NCBI GenBank assembly: GCA_026393755.1
Contig: JAPKZO010000040.1
Location: 103,311 to 167,310, forward strand
Direction of reading: 5' to 3'
Source of the DNA: Acidobacteriota bacterium
GTDB taxonomy: Bacteria > Acidobacteriota > Vicinamibacteria > Vicinamibacterales > JAKQTR01
DNA length: 64,000 nucleotides
Part shown: positions 43,438 to 52,222 of the stretch, piece after piece
Layout: each line of letters starts with the position of its first letter
Numbering within the stretch: the first letter of the stretch is position 1
Made by a program: the position numbers and the translations under genes
The notes under the pieces: model-generated
Told to the model about the DNA's origin: nothing
What the model saw: only the letters and a program-made list of their open reading frames with translations
Databases searched by the model: none

Positions 43438-43550
43438 CCGTCGTCATCAGCCGGGACGGGTGTGGGGTTGCCAAAGACATACTGACCAGAGAGAGCGTCA
43501 CGCTTCGACTCAGTGACTTCGAGGTGGGCCGACCGACGTGCGCCCGGGGT

Positions 43551-44330
43551 TTAGAACAGCGACCGTGACTGGCACCCGTCGACAACGATGCTCGCCCCGC
43601 TTACCCAGCTGGCCTTCGCCGAAGCGAGGAACGCGACGACCGCGCCGACCTCCTCGGGCGTCCCGAAGCGGCCAAATGGCAGCTCGCGCTCGACGAACTC
43701 GGCAATCCCGGCGGGGTCGCTCTGCTGCCGCTTCCACCACGATCCGCCGGGGAACATCGTCGACCCTGGCGCGATGCTGTTGACGCGGATATTGTCGCGC
43801 GCCAACTGCTGCGCGAGCGACTTGGCGAGGCTGATCTCGGCGGCCTTCACGGCGTTGTACGTCATCCGGCCGCCGGTCTCGCGGCCGAAGATCGACGCGA
43901 TCATCAGGATGACGCCGCCGCCGCGCCGACGCAGATGCGGCACGACGGCTCTCGACGCCCGAATGGCCGGGAACATGGTCTGATCGAACGCTTCACGCCA
44001 GTCGTCGTCCGTGGTGGCCAGCAGGTCCCCGCCGCGCGCCAGCCCCACGTTGTTCACCAGGATGTCGATCCCGCCGAAGTGAGTCACCGTGCCATCGACG
44101 ATCGTCGCGACGCCCTGCGGCGTCGCCACGTCGGCCTGGATCGCATGGACGCGCGCCGCGTCCCCGCACCGCAGGCGCAACTGCCGGGCGGCGGTCTCGA
44201 GCGGATCGGCGCTCCTCGCGCACAGCGTGACGCGGCAGCCCTCGATCGCCAGCGCCGTCGCGCTCGCGAGGCCCAGACCCCGGCTCGATCCGGTGACGAT
44301 AGCGACTTTGCCGGTCAGTTCAAGATCCAT
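43551..44330 (-). CDS. Short-chain dehydrogenase/reductase
   Basis: 259 residues, standard length for a classical SDR. The nucleotide-binding TGSSRGLG (13-20) and NNVG are present, as are the catalytic Ser146 (MIASIFG), Tyr158 and Lys162 (YNAVK). The C-terminal SIVVDGCQSRSLF is the usual end. It catalyses NAD(P)-dependent oxidation or reduction of an alcohol or ketone; the substrate is unknown, and 3-oxoacyl-ACP reductase-like enzymes share this pattern. It lies 66 bp downstream of nrdJ on the same strand, but I see no functional link. Confidence 0.9.
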   Translation of the reverse strand: MDLELTGKVAIVTGSSRGLGLASATALAIEGCRVTLCARSADPLETAARQLRLRCGDAARVHAIQADVATPQGVATIVDGTVTHFGGIDILVNNVGLARGGDLLATTDDDWREAFDQTMFPAIRASRAVVPHLRRRGGGVILMIASIFGRETGGRMTYNAVKAAEISLAKSLAQQLARDNIRVNSIAPGSTMFPGGSWWKRQQSDPAGIAEFVERELPFGRFGTPEEVGAVVAFLASAKASWVSGASIVVDGCQSRSLF

Positions 44331-44396
44331 GGGTGCTCGCCCAGCCTAACGACGCACGAGAACGCGCGGGAGAACGGCTTCCTCCGCGGCGATGCC

Positions 44397-47213
44397 CTAC
44401 GCGCACCCGCTGGTCGACCCGCAGTTGGCGCATTTGTAGCAGCTGCCGCTGCGCACCATGATGGCCCCGCACAGATTGCACGGGGGCGCGTCCTCCTGAT
44501 TCTGGATGGTCGACATGACGGTGGCCCGCGTGCCGGTTGCGATCTCGGCGGGGGCGCCGAGGACGACCAGCTTCAGTTGCTCGCCCTCCGTGCTCTTCGA
44601 CGGGTTCTGTGCGCCCGGCTCAGGCGTGTTCACACCCGCCCGGAACTGGGCTTCGGCGGACAGGAATTTCGTGGCCAGCCAGCGGAACACGTAATCGACG
44701 ATCGACTTGGCGAAGCGCACCTGCGGGTTTTTCGTCATGCCCGACGGCTCGAACCGCATGTGGCTGAACTTGTCCACGAGCACCGGCAGCGGCACGCCGT
44801 ATTGCAGCGCGTAGGAAATGGCCTGGGCGAAGGCGTCCGCAAATCCGGAAATCGTCGATCCTTCCTTGGCCATGACGAGGAACAGTTCGCCGGGCATGCC
44901 GTCGTCGTAGAGGCCGACGGTGATGTAGCCCTCGTGTCCCTGAATATCGAACTTGTGCGTGATGGCCTGGCGCTCTTCGGCCAGTTTTCGCCGCACGATG
45001 TGGGGTGCGGACTTGGCCGCGACCGCGGCGGCGGGCGTCTGAGTCTTGTCCTTCGACGTGGTGAGCGGCTGAGTGCGCTTGCTGCCGTCGCGGTAGATCG
45101 CGATGGCCTTCACGCCCATCCGCCACGACTCGAGATACGCCTGGGCGATGTCCTCGGTGGTCGCCTCTTTCGGCACGTTCACCGTCTTGGAGATGGCTCC
45201 GGAGATGAAGGGCTGGACGGCGCCCATCATCCTGATGTGGCCCATGTAGTGGATCGAGCGCTGTCCCTTGGCCGGCTTGAAGGCGCAGTCGAACACCGAC
45301 AGGTCCTTCTCTTTGAGGTACGGCGCGCCCTCGATGGTCTCGTTCCTGTCGATGTGGTCGATGATGGCCTTGACCTGGGCATCGGTGTACCCGAGATGGG
45401 TGAGCGCAGCCGGCACCGTCCCGTTGACGATCTTCATCGAGCCGCCGCCGACGAGGTTCTTGTACTTGACGAGCGCGATGTCGGGTTCGATGCCCGTGGT
45501 ATCGCAGTCCATCATGAAGCCGATGGTCCCGGTCGGCGCGAGCACCGTGGCCTGGGCGTTGCGGTACCCGAACTCCTCGCCGATCTCGATCGCGTCATCC
45601 CAGGCGGCTTGGGCCGCATCGAAGATGTCGTTCGGGACGAGCGCAGACGCGACATCGCGCAACGCGTCGCGGTGCTTGCGCATGACGCGCAGGAAGGGCT
45701 CGCGGTTGGGCTCGTACCCGGTGAAGGGGCCGCCGGTGTCACGGCTGATGCGGGCGGACTGGGCGTACCCTTCTCCGGTCATCAGCGCGGTGATCGCCGC
45801 CGCGTACGCGCGGCCCCCATCGCTGTCATACGGCACGCCGCGCGACATCAGCAGGGCGCCGAGATTGGCGTAGCCCAGGCCCAGCGGACGGTAGTCGACG
45901 CTGTTGCGCTCGATGGCTTTGGTCGGGTAACTGGCGTTGCCCACGATGATGTCCTGGGCGGTGGTGAACGTCCGCACCGCCGCCCTGAAGGCCACGACGT
46001 CGAACTCTTCCCGCCGGTCGACGAACTTCATCAGATTGATCGACGCCAGGTTGCACGCCGAGTCGTTGAGGAACATGTACTCCGAACACGGGTTCGACGC
46101 ATTGATGCGGCCGGCGGCCGGGCAGGTGTGCCACTGGTTGATCGTCGTGTCGAACTGCATCCCCGGATCGCCGCAGATGTGGGTGGCGTCAGCGATCATC
46201 TGCATCAGGTCGCGCGCCTTGTAGGTGCCCATGATCGTGTCGGGGTTGGTCACGGCCCGCGTGTGCCACGGCCCGTCATCCACCACCGCGCGCATGAACT
46301 CGTCGGTCGCACGCACGCTGTTGTTGGAATTCTGGAAGAACACCGACGCGTAGGCCGGTCCGGTGAACGACCCGTCGTAGCCCGCGTCAATCAGCGCCCA
46401 GGCCTTGCGCTCCTCTTCGACCTTGCAGGTGATGAAGTCCACGATGTCCGGGTGCTCGGCGTTCAGGATGACCATCTTCGCCGCGCGGCGGGTCTTGCCG
46501 CCGGACTTGATCACGCCGGCAAAGGCGTCGTAGCCCTTCATGAAGGACACCGGCCCCGATGCCGTGCCCCCGCCTGCGACGACCTCGCGCGACGATCGCA
46601 GCGACGACAGGTTCGTCCCGGTCCCGGATCCGAACTTGAACAGCATGCCTTCGGTCTTCGCGAGCGTCAGGATCGAGTCGAGCGTGTCGTCCACCGAATT
46701 GATGAAGCAGGCCGACATCTGAGGGTGCTTCTCGATGCCGCAGTTGAACCAGACCGGGCTGTTGAAACTGCCCTTCTGATACACCAGCAGGTGCTTCAGG
46801 TCGTCGCTGAAGGCCTGGAGGGCCTCCTCGGTCGCAAAGTACTTCTGCGCGCGGGCCCACCCGGTGATCGTGTCGACCACGCGCCCGATCAACTGCCGGA
46901 CGCTCGATTCGCGCTCGCTGGCACCCACTCTCCCGCGGAAGTACTTCGACACGACGATGTTGGTGGACTGCTGCGACCAGGACTTCGGCATCTCGACGCC
47001 GCGCTGCTCGAACACGGTCTCGCCGCGGTCGTTGGTGATCACCGCATCGCGGGTGTCCCACACGATCTCGTCGAACGGATCGCGCCCGGGCGCCGTGAAG
47101 AACCTCGAGTACTCCATCCCCGGCGCCGGCGTCGCGTCATGCCGCGTGACGTCGCTCCGCGGATCAACCCCTTCGGAGCCCACCGCCCTGGTGTCCTGCG
47201 CCCCTTGCTGCAT
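44397..47213 (-). CDS. nrdJ: Adenosylcobalamin-dependent ribonucleotide reductase (class II)
   Basis: About 938 residues, the size of the long NrdJ form. Active-site features include SACFINSVDD, NPCSEY (radical and proton-transfer Asn, Cys and Glu) and PTGTIGFMMDCDTTG. The C-terminus carries the paired-cysteine motif CNLCGAIMVRSGSCYKCANC, a zinc or redox module typical of this type. It makes deoxyribonucleotides using B12 instead of oxygen, so it works with or without air. I start it at ATG 47213, which has GGAGG four bases upstream; ATG 47228 is a slightly longer alternative without such a site. A roughly 300-base leader and two NrdR-like boxes lie upstream, so NrdR repression is likely. Confidence 0.94.
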   Translation of the reverse strand: MQQGAQDTRAVGSEGVDPRSDVTRHDATPAPGMEYSRFFTAPGRDPFDEIVWDTRDAVITNDRGETVFEQRGVEMPKSWSQQSTNIVVSKYFRGRVGASERESSVRQLIGRVVDTITGWARAQKYFATEEALQAFSDDLKHLLVYQKGSFNSPVWFNCGIEKHPQMSACFINSVDDTLDSILTLAKTEGMLFKFGSGTGTNLSSLRSSREVVAGGGTASGPVSFMKGYDAFAGVIKSGGKTRRAAKMVILNAEHPDIVDFITCKVEEERKAWALIDAGYDGSFTGPAYASVFFQNSNNSVRATDEFMRAVVDDGPWHTRAVTNPDTIMGTYKARDLMQMIADATHICGDPGMQFDTTINQWHTCPAAGRINASNPCSEYMFLNDSACNLASINLMKFVDRREEFDVVAFRAAVRTFTTAQDIIVGNASYPTKAIERNSVDYRPLGLGYANLGALLMSRGVPYDSDGGRAYAAAITALMTGEGYAQSARISRDTGGPFTGYEPNREPFLRVMRKHRDALRDVASALVPNDIFDAAQAAWDDAIEIGEEFGYRNAQATVLAPTGTIGFMMDCDTTGIEPDIALVKYKNLVGGGSMKIVNGTVPAALTHLGYTDAQVKAIIDHIDRNETIEGAPYLKEKDLSVFDCAFKPAKGQRSIHYMGHIRMMGAVQPFISGAISKTVNVPKEATTEDIAQAYLESWRMGVKAIAIYRDGSKRTQPLTTSKDKTQTPAAAVAAKSAPHIVRRKLAEERQAITHKFDIQGHEGYITVGLYDDGMPGELFLVMAKEGSTISGFADAFAQAISYALQYGVPLPVLVDKFSHMRFEPSGMTKNPQVRFAKSIVDYVFRWLATKFLSAEAQFRAGVNTPEPGAQNPSKSTEGEQLKLVVLGAPAEIATGTRATVMSTIQNQEDAPPCNLCGAIMVRSGSCYKCANCGSTSGCA

Positions 47214-47518
47214 ACATCCTCCGACCATGCAACGTGACCCTGGCCCCGACAGGCCCGTTGCCTACGACACTCAACCGGTGGTTGGTGACTGCGGCACGGA
47301 GTCGCCACCTGCGACATCCGATAACCGCGTGACCAGAATGGCCAGCCCGCCCTTCGATCGGTTTCCCTTCATCACGTGCGACCACCTGCAGCCCGCTCGG
47401 GCTGCTGACGTCCCGGGAACCCATGCCGATCCTCGGTACGAACACGCCGTTCTGCCCTGATCTTACACTGGCGAGAAGCTGGGAGATTCTCGCGCACCCG
47501 CTCCGATGTCGAGCGGAC
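47214..47518 (-). other. Long 5' leader of nrdJ
   Basis: About 300 bases without a gene between the likely promoter and the start codon. It contains at least two stable hairpins: GCGAGAA/TTCTCGC with a 9-base loop (47471-47493) and CAGCCCG/CGGGCTG (47389-47404). Its length and structure suggest a regulatory leader. I looked for cobalamin-riboswitch landmarks and did not find them convincingly. Confidence 0.5.
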
Positions 47519-47548
47519 AATATGCGCTGTGCCGGCCGATCTTGTCAA
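47519..47548 (-). promoter_or_regulatory. Likely nrdJ promoter
   Basis: On the minus strand a perfect TTGACA (47543-47548) is followed after 18 bp by CATATT (47519-47524). Transcription would start near 47512. It is the best sigma-70-like promoter in the 551-bp gap upstream of nrdJ. Confidence 0.6.
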
Positions 47549-47556
47549 GCACAATT

Positions 47557-47604
47557 ACACCACATATAGTGCCCGTTGTTTAGGTTAGACGCAATATACT
47601 GTGG
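47557..47604 (-). promoter_or_regulatory. Tandem NrdR-box-like sites
   Basis: ACACCACATATAGTGC (47557-47572) and ACGCAATATACTGTGG (47589-47604) each match the 16-bp NrdR-box consensus as I recall it (acaCwAtATaTwGtgt) at about 13 positions. Their starts are 32 bp apart, about three helical turns, which is the spacing known for paired NrdR boxes. They lie just upstream of the nrdJ -35 box. NrdR represses ribonucleotide reductase genes when dATP is plentiful. The nrdR gene itself is not in this window. Confidence 0.7.
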
Positions 47605-47764
47605 ATTGTGGCGCATTTTCATTTATTTCGCCATTTATTCGCTTTTCTGGTCCTTCCATAAGGTATATGGCGCTCGCCGCGGCACTTCCATGGCGGTCGG
47701 CCGTCGCCAGCCGGGCGATGCCAGGTCTGGCCGTGGCGCCACCGCATGATAGAGTCACTGGATT
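47605..47764. other. AT-rich spacer with short direct repeats
   Basis: This stretch is much richer in A and T than its surroundings. It contains the tandem pair CATTTATTTCGC (47620-47631) and CATTTATTCGC (47632-47642). It may serve as an UP-element-like or regulatory region for nrdJ on one side, or as the promoter region of the CPBP gene on the other. No gene is supported. Confidence 0.4.
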
Positions 47765-48526
47765 GTGCAGGAGCCTGTTTCGGCCTCGGATCCCCTCGTT
47801 CCCGCCGCTCAGCCCGTGACGTCACCGTGGCGGGCCGCGCGGGCTGCCGCGCTGGCTGAGGTCGTGCTGACATCAGGGTATCCCACGCAGGTGTCGATCG
47901 GGCTGCTCCTGGTCTGGGCCGGCATGGATCCACGCGTTCCAGATGGCCGCCTCTCGATGCCGTTCGTGGTGACGCTGTGGCTGGTGGATTCAGTCGTGCT
48001 GGTTGGCCTCATCGTCGCCCTGCTCCGGCTGCGCGGCGAGCGCCTCGGCGCGTTGCTGTTCGGTACCCGGTCATGGCTGCGTGAGGCGGGGCTGGGTCTG
48101 GCGCTGGTGCCAGTGGTCTTCGGACTGGTGATCGGGATGCTGGCGGTCGTGCGCTATTTCTGGCCGGGCCTGCACAATGTGGCGGTCAATCCGTTCGAAG
48201 ATCTGATAGGGTCGGGCCGTGATGCTGCCATTCTCGCCGCAGTCGCCGTGCTGAGCGGCGGCATCAAGGAAGAACTTCAGCGGGCCTTCGTGCTGCGCCG
48301 CTTCGAGCGCTATCTCGGCGGTGCGCGCGTCGGGCTTGTCGTCTTCAGCGTGGCCTTCGGCGCGGGACACTTCATTCAGGGATGGGACGTGGGCGTCGTC
48401 ACGACGCTGCTCGGCCTGTTCTGGGGCATTCTCTTCCTCAAGCGCGGAAGCTTCACCGCCTCCGCCGTCAGTCATTCTGGCTTCAATGTGGCGCAGATTA
48501 TCCAGTTCGTGGTCGTCGGATCGTAG
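47765..48526 (+). CDS. CPBP-family intramembrane metalloprotease
   Basis: 253 residues with about six to eight helices. The family motifs are visible: GGIKEELQRAFVLRRFE (the EExxxR-type motif), FGAGHFIQGWDVG (conserved His) and AVSHSGFN (second His). Members related to Rce1 cleave prenylated or other membrane substrates; bacterial roles are diverse and the substrate here is unknown. Start: GTG at 47765, without a strong ribosome-binding site. Its 3' end overlaps the next gene by 41 bp, so it may be the first gene of the glycan operon, although its link to glycan assembly is only positional. Confidence 0.82.
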   Translation: MQEPVSASDPLVPAAQPVTSPWRAARAAALAEVVLTSGYPTQVSIGLLLVWAGMDPRVPDGRLSMPFVVTLWLVDSVVLVGLIVALLRLRGERLGALLFGTRSWLREAGLGLALVPVVFGLVIGMLAVVRYFWPGLHNVAVNPFEDLIGSGRDAAILAAVAVLSGGIKEELQRAFVLRRFERYLGGARVGLVVFSVAFGAGHFIQGWDVGVVTTLLGLFWGILFLKRGSFTASAVSHSGFNVAQIIQFVVVGS

Positions 48527-49943
48527 CGCCAGAGGGATCGCGCTCCTTCTGCTGGTCGCCGCCCTGTCGGCGCCGGCCGTCACGACGAGGCTCTATGCCG
48601 CCGATGAGATCGAGGCGTTCTCGTTTCTCCGATCGCTCTGGTTCGATCACGACGTGTCGTTTGACAACGAGTACCGCCACTTCTACGACAGCCGCGTCAT
48701 CACCGACAAAGGTTTCCGGCGGACGTTTCTCGAGTTGACCACGGAAACCGGGCTGCGCCTCAACTTCAGCACGATCGGCTGCGCGCTGCTGTGGGCGCCG
48801 TTCTATGCCGTCGCCGATGCCGGCGTTCGCGTCGCCCGCGCGATGGGGCACGCGGTCGAGGCAGACGGATACTCGAGGCCGTACGTCGCGGCAGTGTGCT
48901 ACGGATCGGCCTTCTACGGAGTGATGGCGCTGGTGCTGGGGTTTGCCATCGCCAGGCGCCTGCTGCGGCTGGGCGGGATCGCGGATGCGGGATCGGCGGC
49001 CGCCGCCACCTGGGCGGTGTGGCTCGGAACACCGCTGCTGTTCTACATGTACGTCGCGCCGGCGTTTACGCACGCGGTCTCCGCGTGTTCGGCTGCGGTG
49101 TTCGTCTGGGCCTGGCTGAGAGTGCGGGAGCGCTGGTCGCCACGCGGCCTGGCCATGCTCGGAGTGCTGGCCGCGATCATGGCCATGGTCCGCGAGCAGG
49201 ATGCCTTTCTTGCGTTGGGACCCGGACTCGATTTCGCGTGGTCGCTGCGCCGGCGTCCCGCCCCCCGGCTGCTCGCGTCAGCGCTCGCCTTCACCGGCGC
49301 ATTCGCCCTCACGTTCCTTCCTCAAGCCGCGGCGTACCTGGCGCTCAACGGACGGCTGGGCCCGTCGCGACTGGTCAGCCGGAAGATGAGCTGGACCGCG
49401 CCGCACGCGCTCGACGTACTGCTGTCGCCACTCAATGGCTACGTGGCCTGGACGCCGCTGGTGCTGCTGGCGATGACGGGCTGGGTGATGATGCTCACCT
49501 GGCGCCGCTCCGGCACAGGCACGGATCAGGATGCGCATCGGCTGCGCTGGCTCGGCCTCTGTGTGGCGGTGATGGCGCTCTCGCAGATCTACATCGCCGG
49601 ATCGGTCGAGAGCTGGACGGTCGCCGGGGCGTTTGGCCAGCGCCGTTTCGTCGTGCTGACGGTGCTGCTCGTGGTCGGCGTGGCGTTCGTGCTCTCCCGG
49701 GCGCCGACGCGGCTCGCGCGGGTCGCACTTTCACTCGTCGTGGTGGCTGGCGTCTGGTGGAACCTCGGACTGATGGTCCAGTTCGGCGCCGGCTGGATGG
49801 ACCGCCAGCATCTCGATCTGCGAAAGAACGCCTACAATACCTTTGTCACCGTGCCGCAACGACTGCCGGAGATCAGCTATCGCTATCTGTTCGAGCGGCA
49901 GAGCTTCTATCGGAACGCCACGGTGCCAGACGGAACGCGCTGA
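48486..49943 (+). CDS. GT-C-like polytopic membrane protein
   Basis: 485 residues, about ten to twelve helices. After the first helix comes YAADEIEAF (Asp40, Glu41), which resembles the catalytic acidic pair in the first periplasmic loop of GT-C glycosyltransferases. The rest shows no motif I can name, so the family assignment is tentative. I start it at ATG 48486; longer frames run deep inside the protease gene with non-coding composition. It overlaps that gene by 41 bp and is followed after 18 bp by a GT4 gene. Probable role: transfer of a sugar from a polyprenyl carrier on the periplasmic face, or polymerisation. Confidence 0.7.
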   Translation: MWRRLSSSWSSDRSARGIALLLLVAALSAPAVTTRLYAADEIEAFSFLRSLWFDHDVSFDNEYRHFYDSRVITDKGFRRTFLELTTETGLRLNFSTIGCALLWAPFYAVADAGVRVARAMGHAVEADGYSRPYVAAVCYGSAFYGVMALVLGFAIARRLLRLGGIADAGSAAAATWAVWLGTPLLFYMYVAPAFTHAVSACSAAVFVWAWLRVRERWSPRGLAMLGVLAAIMAMVREQDAFLALGPGLDFAWSLRRRPAPRLLASALAFTGAFALTFLPQAAAYLALNGRLGPSRLVSRKMSWTAPHALDVLLSPLNGYVAWTPLVLLAMTGWVMMLTWRRSGTGTDQDAHRLRWLGLCVAVMALSQIYIAGSVESWTVAGAFGQRRFVVLTVLLVVGVAFVLSRAPTRLARVALSLVVVAGVWWNLGLMVQFGAGWMDRQHLDLRKNAYNTFVTVPQRLPEISYRYLFERQSFYRNATVPDGTR

Positions 49944-49961
49944 CACACAAGACGGGGTCCA

Positions 49962-51158
49962 TTGCGCATTCGGTACTTCGCGGACATTCGCTTCCCGCTG
50001 GAGCGCGCCAATGGCGTGCAGACGATGGAGACGTGTCACGCGCTGGCACGCCGGGGCCACAGCGTGCACCTGGTTGTCCGGCCCGATCGGATGACACCCG
50101 GGCGCGACCCGCTCGCGTACTACGGCCTGCCGCCGATCGGGGCGCTGCGCATCGAACAGGTCGCGACTCCGCGCCAGATTCAGGCGCGGCGCCTGGCGTA
50201 CCTCGCGCTCGCGCTCCGACGCACCTGCTGTTCGCGCACGACGGACGTCGTGCTGACCCGCGACCTGGGTCTGGCGGCACTGATTCTCGCGCTCCCCGCG
50301 CGCTGGCGTCCGCCAGCCGTATATGAGTCGCACGGCTTCGCCCCTGCCGTCAGCGCCGAGATGCACACGCTCCACGCGGACGCGCCACGGTCCGGGCACG
50401 CGAAGCGCCGCCGCCTCGACGCCCGCGAGCGCCGCGTGTGGCGCCGGGCCGACGCGTATGTCGCGATTACCGCCGGGCTCGCGCGCGAACTGGAGCAGCG
50501 CTTTGGGCAACGTCCCAGGCTGGCCGTCATCCCGGACGGCACGCGTCTGCCCGCCGGAGGCTTCGCGGTCGAACCCGCGCGGCGCGCTCCCGATGCTGCA
50601 CCCGTCGTCTGCTACGCGGGTCACCTGTACCCGTGGAAGGGACTCGACGTGCTGGTCGGCGCACTCGGCCAGTTGGCCGGCGTGCGTTTGCTCGTTGTCG
50701 GCGGCCTCGAGGGCGAACGTGACCTCGCCAGAGTGAGAACGCTGGCCGAACAGGTCGCGCCCGGTCGCGTGGAGTTTGCGGGTATGGTCGAACCGCCGCG
50801 TGTCGCAGCCCTTCTCCAGAAGGCCGACGTGCTGGTGATTCCAAATCTGCCAAGCCGGATATCTGCCGCCTATACCTCTCCGCTCAAGCTCTTCGAGTAC
50901 ATGGCTTCCGGACGCCCGCTGGTGGCGTCCGATCTGCCGGCGCTCAGAGAAGTGCTCCGCCCCGACGACAACGCGGTCCTGGTCGCTCCGGGCAGCATCG
51001 ACGCCCTCGCCGCAGGCATCCGCCGCGTGCTCGAAGACGCCGCGTTCGGGGCGAGACTGGCGGCGACGGCGCGCCGGGACGCCGCCGAGTACACGTGGGA
51101 CAAGCGGGCCGAGCGGCTGGAGGCGGCCCTGGCGTCGGCGGTGGAGACACGGGCGTGA
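49962..51158 (+). CDS. GT4-family glycosyltransferase (1)
   Basis: 398 residues, two Rossmann-like halves (GT-B fold). The N-terminus MRIRYFADIRFPLERANGVQ fits acceptor-side GT4 enzymes. The C-terminal half has VVCYAGHLYPWKGLDVLV and the nucleotide-sugar EX7E region SPLKLFEYMASGRPLVASDLPALREVL. It transfers a sugar, retaining configuration, in the cytoplasm. Start: TTG at 49962, with GGGG upstream. The next gene overlaps its stop by 4 bases (GTGA). The sugar donor cannot be told from sequence. Confidence 0.88.
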   Translation: MRIRYFADIRFPLERANGVQTMETCHALARRGHSVHLVVRPDRMTPGRDPLAYYGLPPIGALRIEQVATPRQIQARRLAYLALALRRTCCSRTTDVVLTRDLGLAALILALPARWRPPAVYESHGFAPAVSAEMHTLHADAPRSGHAKRRRLDARERRVWRRADAYVAITAGLARELEQRFGQRPRLAVIPDGTRLPAGGFAVEPARRAPDAAPVVCYAGHLYPWKGLDVLVGALGQLAGVRLLVVGGLEGERDLARVRTLAEQVAPGRVEFAGMVEPPRVAALLQKADVLVIPNLPSRISAAYTSPLKLFEYMASGRPLVASDLPALREVLRPDDNAVLVAPGSIDALAAGIRRVLEDAAFGARLAATARRDAAEYTWDKRAERLEAALASAVETRA

Positions 51159-52222
51159 TTTCATCGCGATTGCTGACCCTGGTCCGGTGCCCCGATTGCG
51201 GCGGCACACTCACCGGTCAGCCCGAACTGGTGTGCACGGCGTGCGGCCGCCGATGCGCGACATCAGCCGAGTATCTGGTGCTGCACCCCGGGGTGAGCTA
51301 TGCCGAACAGACCAAGTACCTCGACGAGGCGCTCCACGATGACGCACGGCACGAACACGTGTCGCCGCCGCTGTTGTCGGCGAAGATCCGCAATGACATG
51401 CTCCGCCAGTTCCTCTCTCCGGGGCCATCCGATACGGTGATTGACCTCGGGTGCGGCAGCGGCAAGGTGCTCGTCTGGAACGCCGGCACAGGCGCGTACC
51501 AGGTGGGCATCGATGTCAGCCCGTACTTCGCGCGGGAGGCGTCGGCGGAGATCGATCTGGTGCTCGGTGATTTGCGCCGGCTGCCGTTTGCCGCCGGCGC
51601 GTTCTCCAAGGGCTACGCCCTCGACGTGTTCGAGCACATGTCGCGCGAGACGCTGGTCGACGTGCTTCGCGAAGCAGCCCGCGTGCTGACGCCTGACGGC
51701 GCGTTATTCGTTTACAGTCACGTCCGGAAGAACTCCCGGCTGGCACGCGGTCTCAAGGCGGTCAACGCGCTGGCCCGCTGGTTCGAGCGGCGCGGCTTGA
51801 TGGATCTGTCGCGGGAGCGGCTTCGAAAATCCGATCACCTCAATCCCCTGGTGGACATCCCCGACCTCGAGGCGATGGCCGCGTCCGCCGGGTTCCGGAT
51901 CGTGCGCATCAGGTACTACACGCCGGCTGTCGGGGCGGTGGTCGAGAACATCGTGATGAGACTGGTCGAGCACTGGCTCTCCAGGCGAGCGTCTCAGCGT
52001 GCGGCCTCAACCGGCCACGCGATCGCAGCGGCCGAAGCCTCCCGTCAGGCGCGGTCTGACGCCAGGGCGCACGTGGATGGCCGGGGTCTGCCCTACGCGG
52101 CCCTGCGCCTGGCCACGTGGGCGATGAAACTCGACGTCCTCCTCTTTGGCCGCGTCCGCTCGGGCCCGTTCTTTGCCCTTCTGGCGAAGGATGGCGCGAG
52201 CGGCGAAGATCGGCGCTCATGA
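51155..52222 (+). CDS. SAM-dependent methyltransferase with N-terminal zinc ribbon
   Basis: 355 residues from GTG 51155, which overlaps the previous stop by 4 bases. Near the N-terminus CPDCGG and CTACGRRC form a zinc-ribbon-like pair. The class I methyltransferase core has VIDLGCGSGKVLVW, GIDVSPYFA and DVFEHMSRETLVDVLREAARVL (motifs split along the protein). The C-terminal 60 or so residues are amphipathic and may touch the membrane. In this setting it probably methylates a sugar of the growing glycan or a lipid-linked intermediate; that is inference from context. The next gene overlaps its stop by 4 bases (ATGA). Confidence 0.82.
   Translation: MISSRLLTLVRCPDCGGTLTGQPELVCTACGRRCATSAEYLVLHPGVSYAEQTKYLDEALHDDARHEHVSPPLLSAKIRNDMLRQFLSPGPSDTVIDLGCGSGKVLVWNAGTGAYQVGIDVSPYFAREASAEIDLVLGDLRRLPFAAGAFSKGYALDVFEHMSRETLVDVLREAARVLTPDGALFVYSHVRKNSRLARGLKAVNALARWFERRGLMDLSRERLRKSDHLNPLVDIPDLEAMAASAGFRIVRIRYYTPAVGAVVENIVMRLVEHWLSRRASQRAASTGHAIAAAEASRQARSDARAHVDGRGLPYAALRLATWAMKLDVLLFGRVRSGPFFALLAKDGASGEDRRS

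Noticed and set aside
43935-47237. An 1100-codon open frame on the plus strand opposite nrdJ
   Set aside because: It is the antisense shadow of nrdJ, Arg/His/Asp-rich in a way typical of antisense frames in GC-rich DNA, and shows no domain or ribosome-binding site.
47214-47518. Cobalamin riboswitch upstream of nrdJ
   Set aside because: The B12-box and the usual core sequences were not found by eye. It remains open as a structured leader but is not called as a riboswitch.
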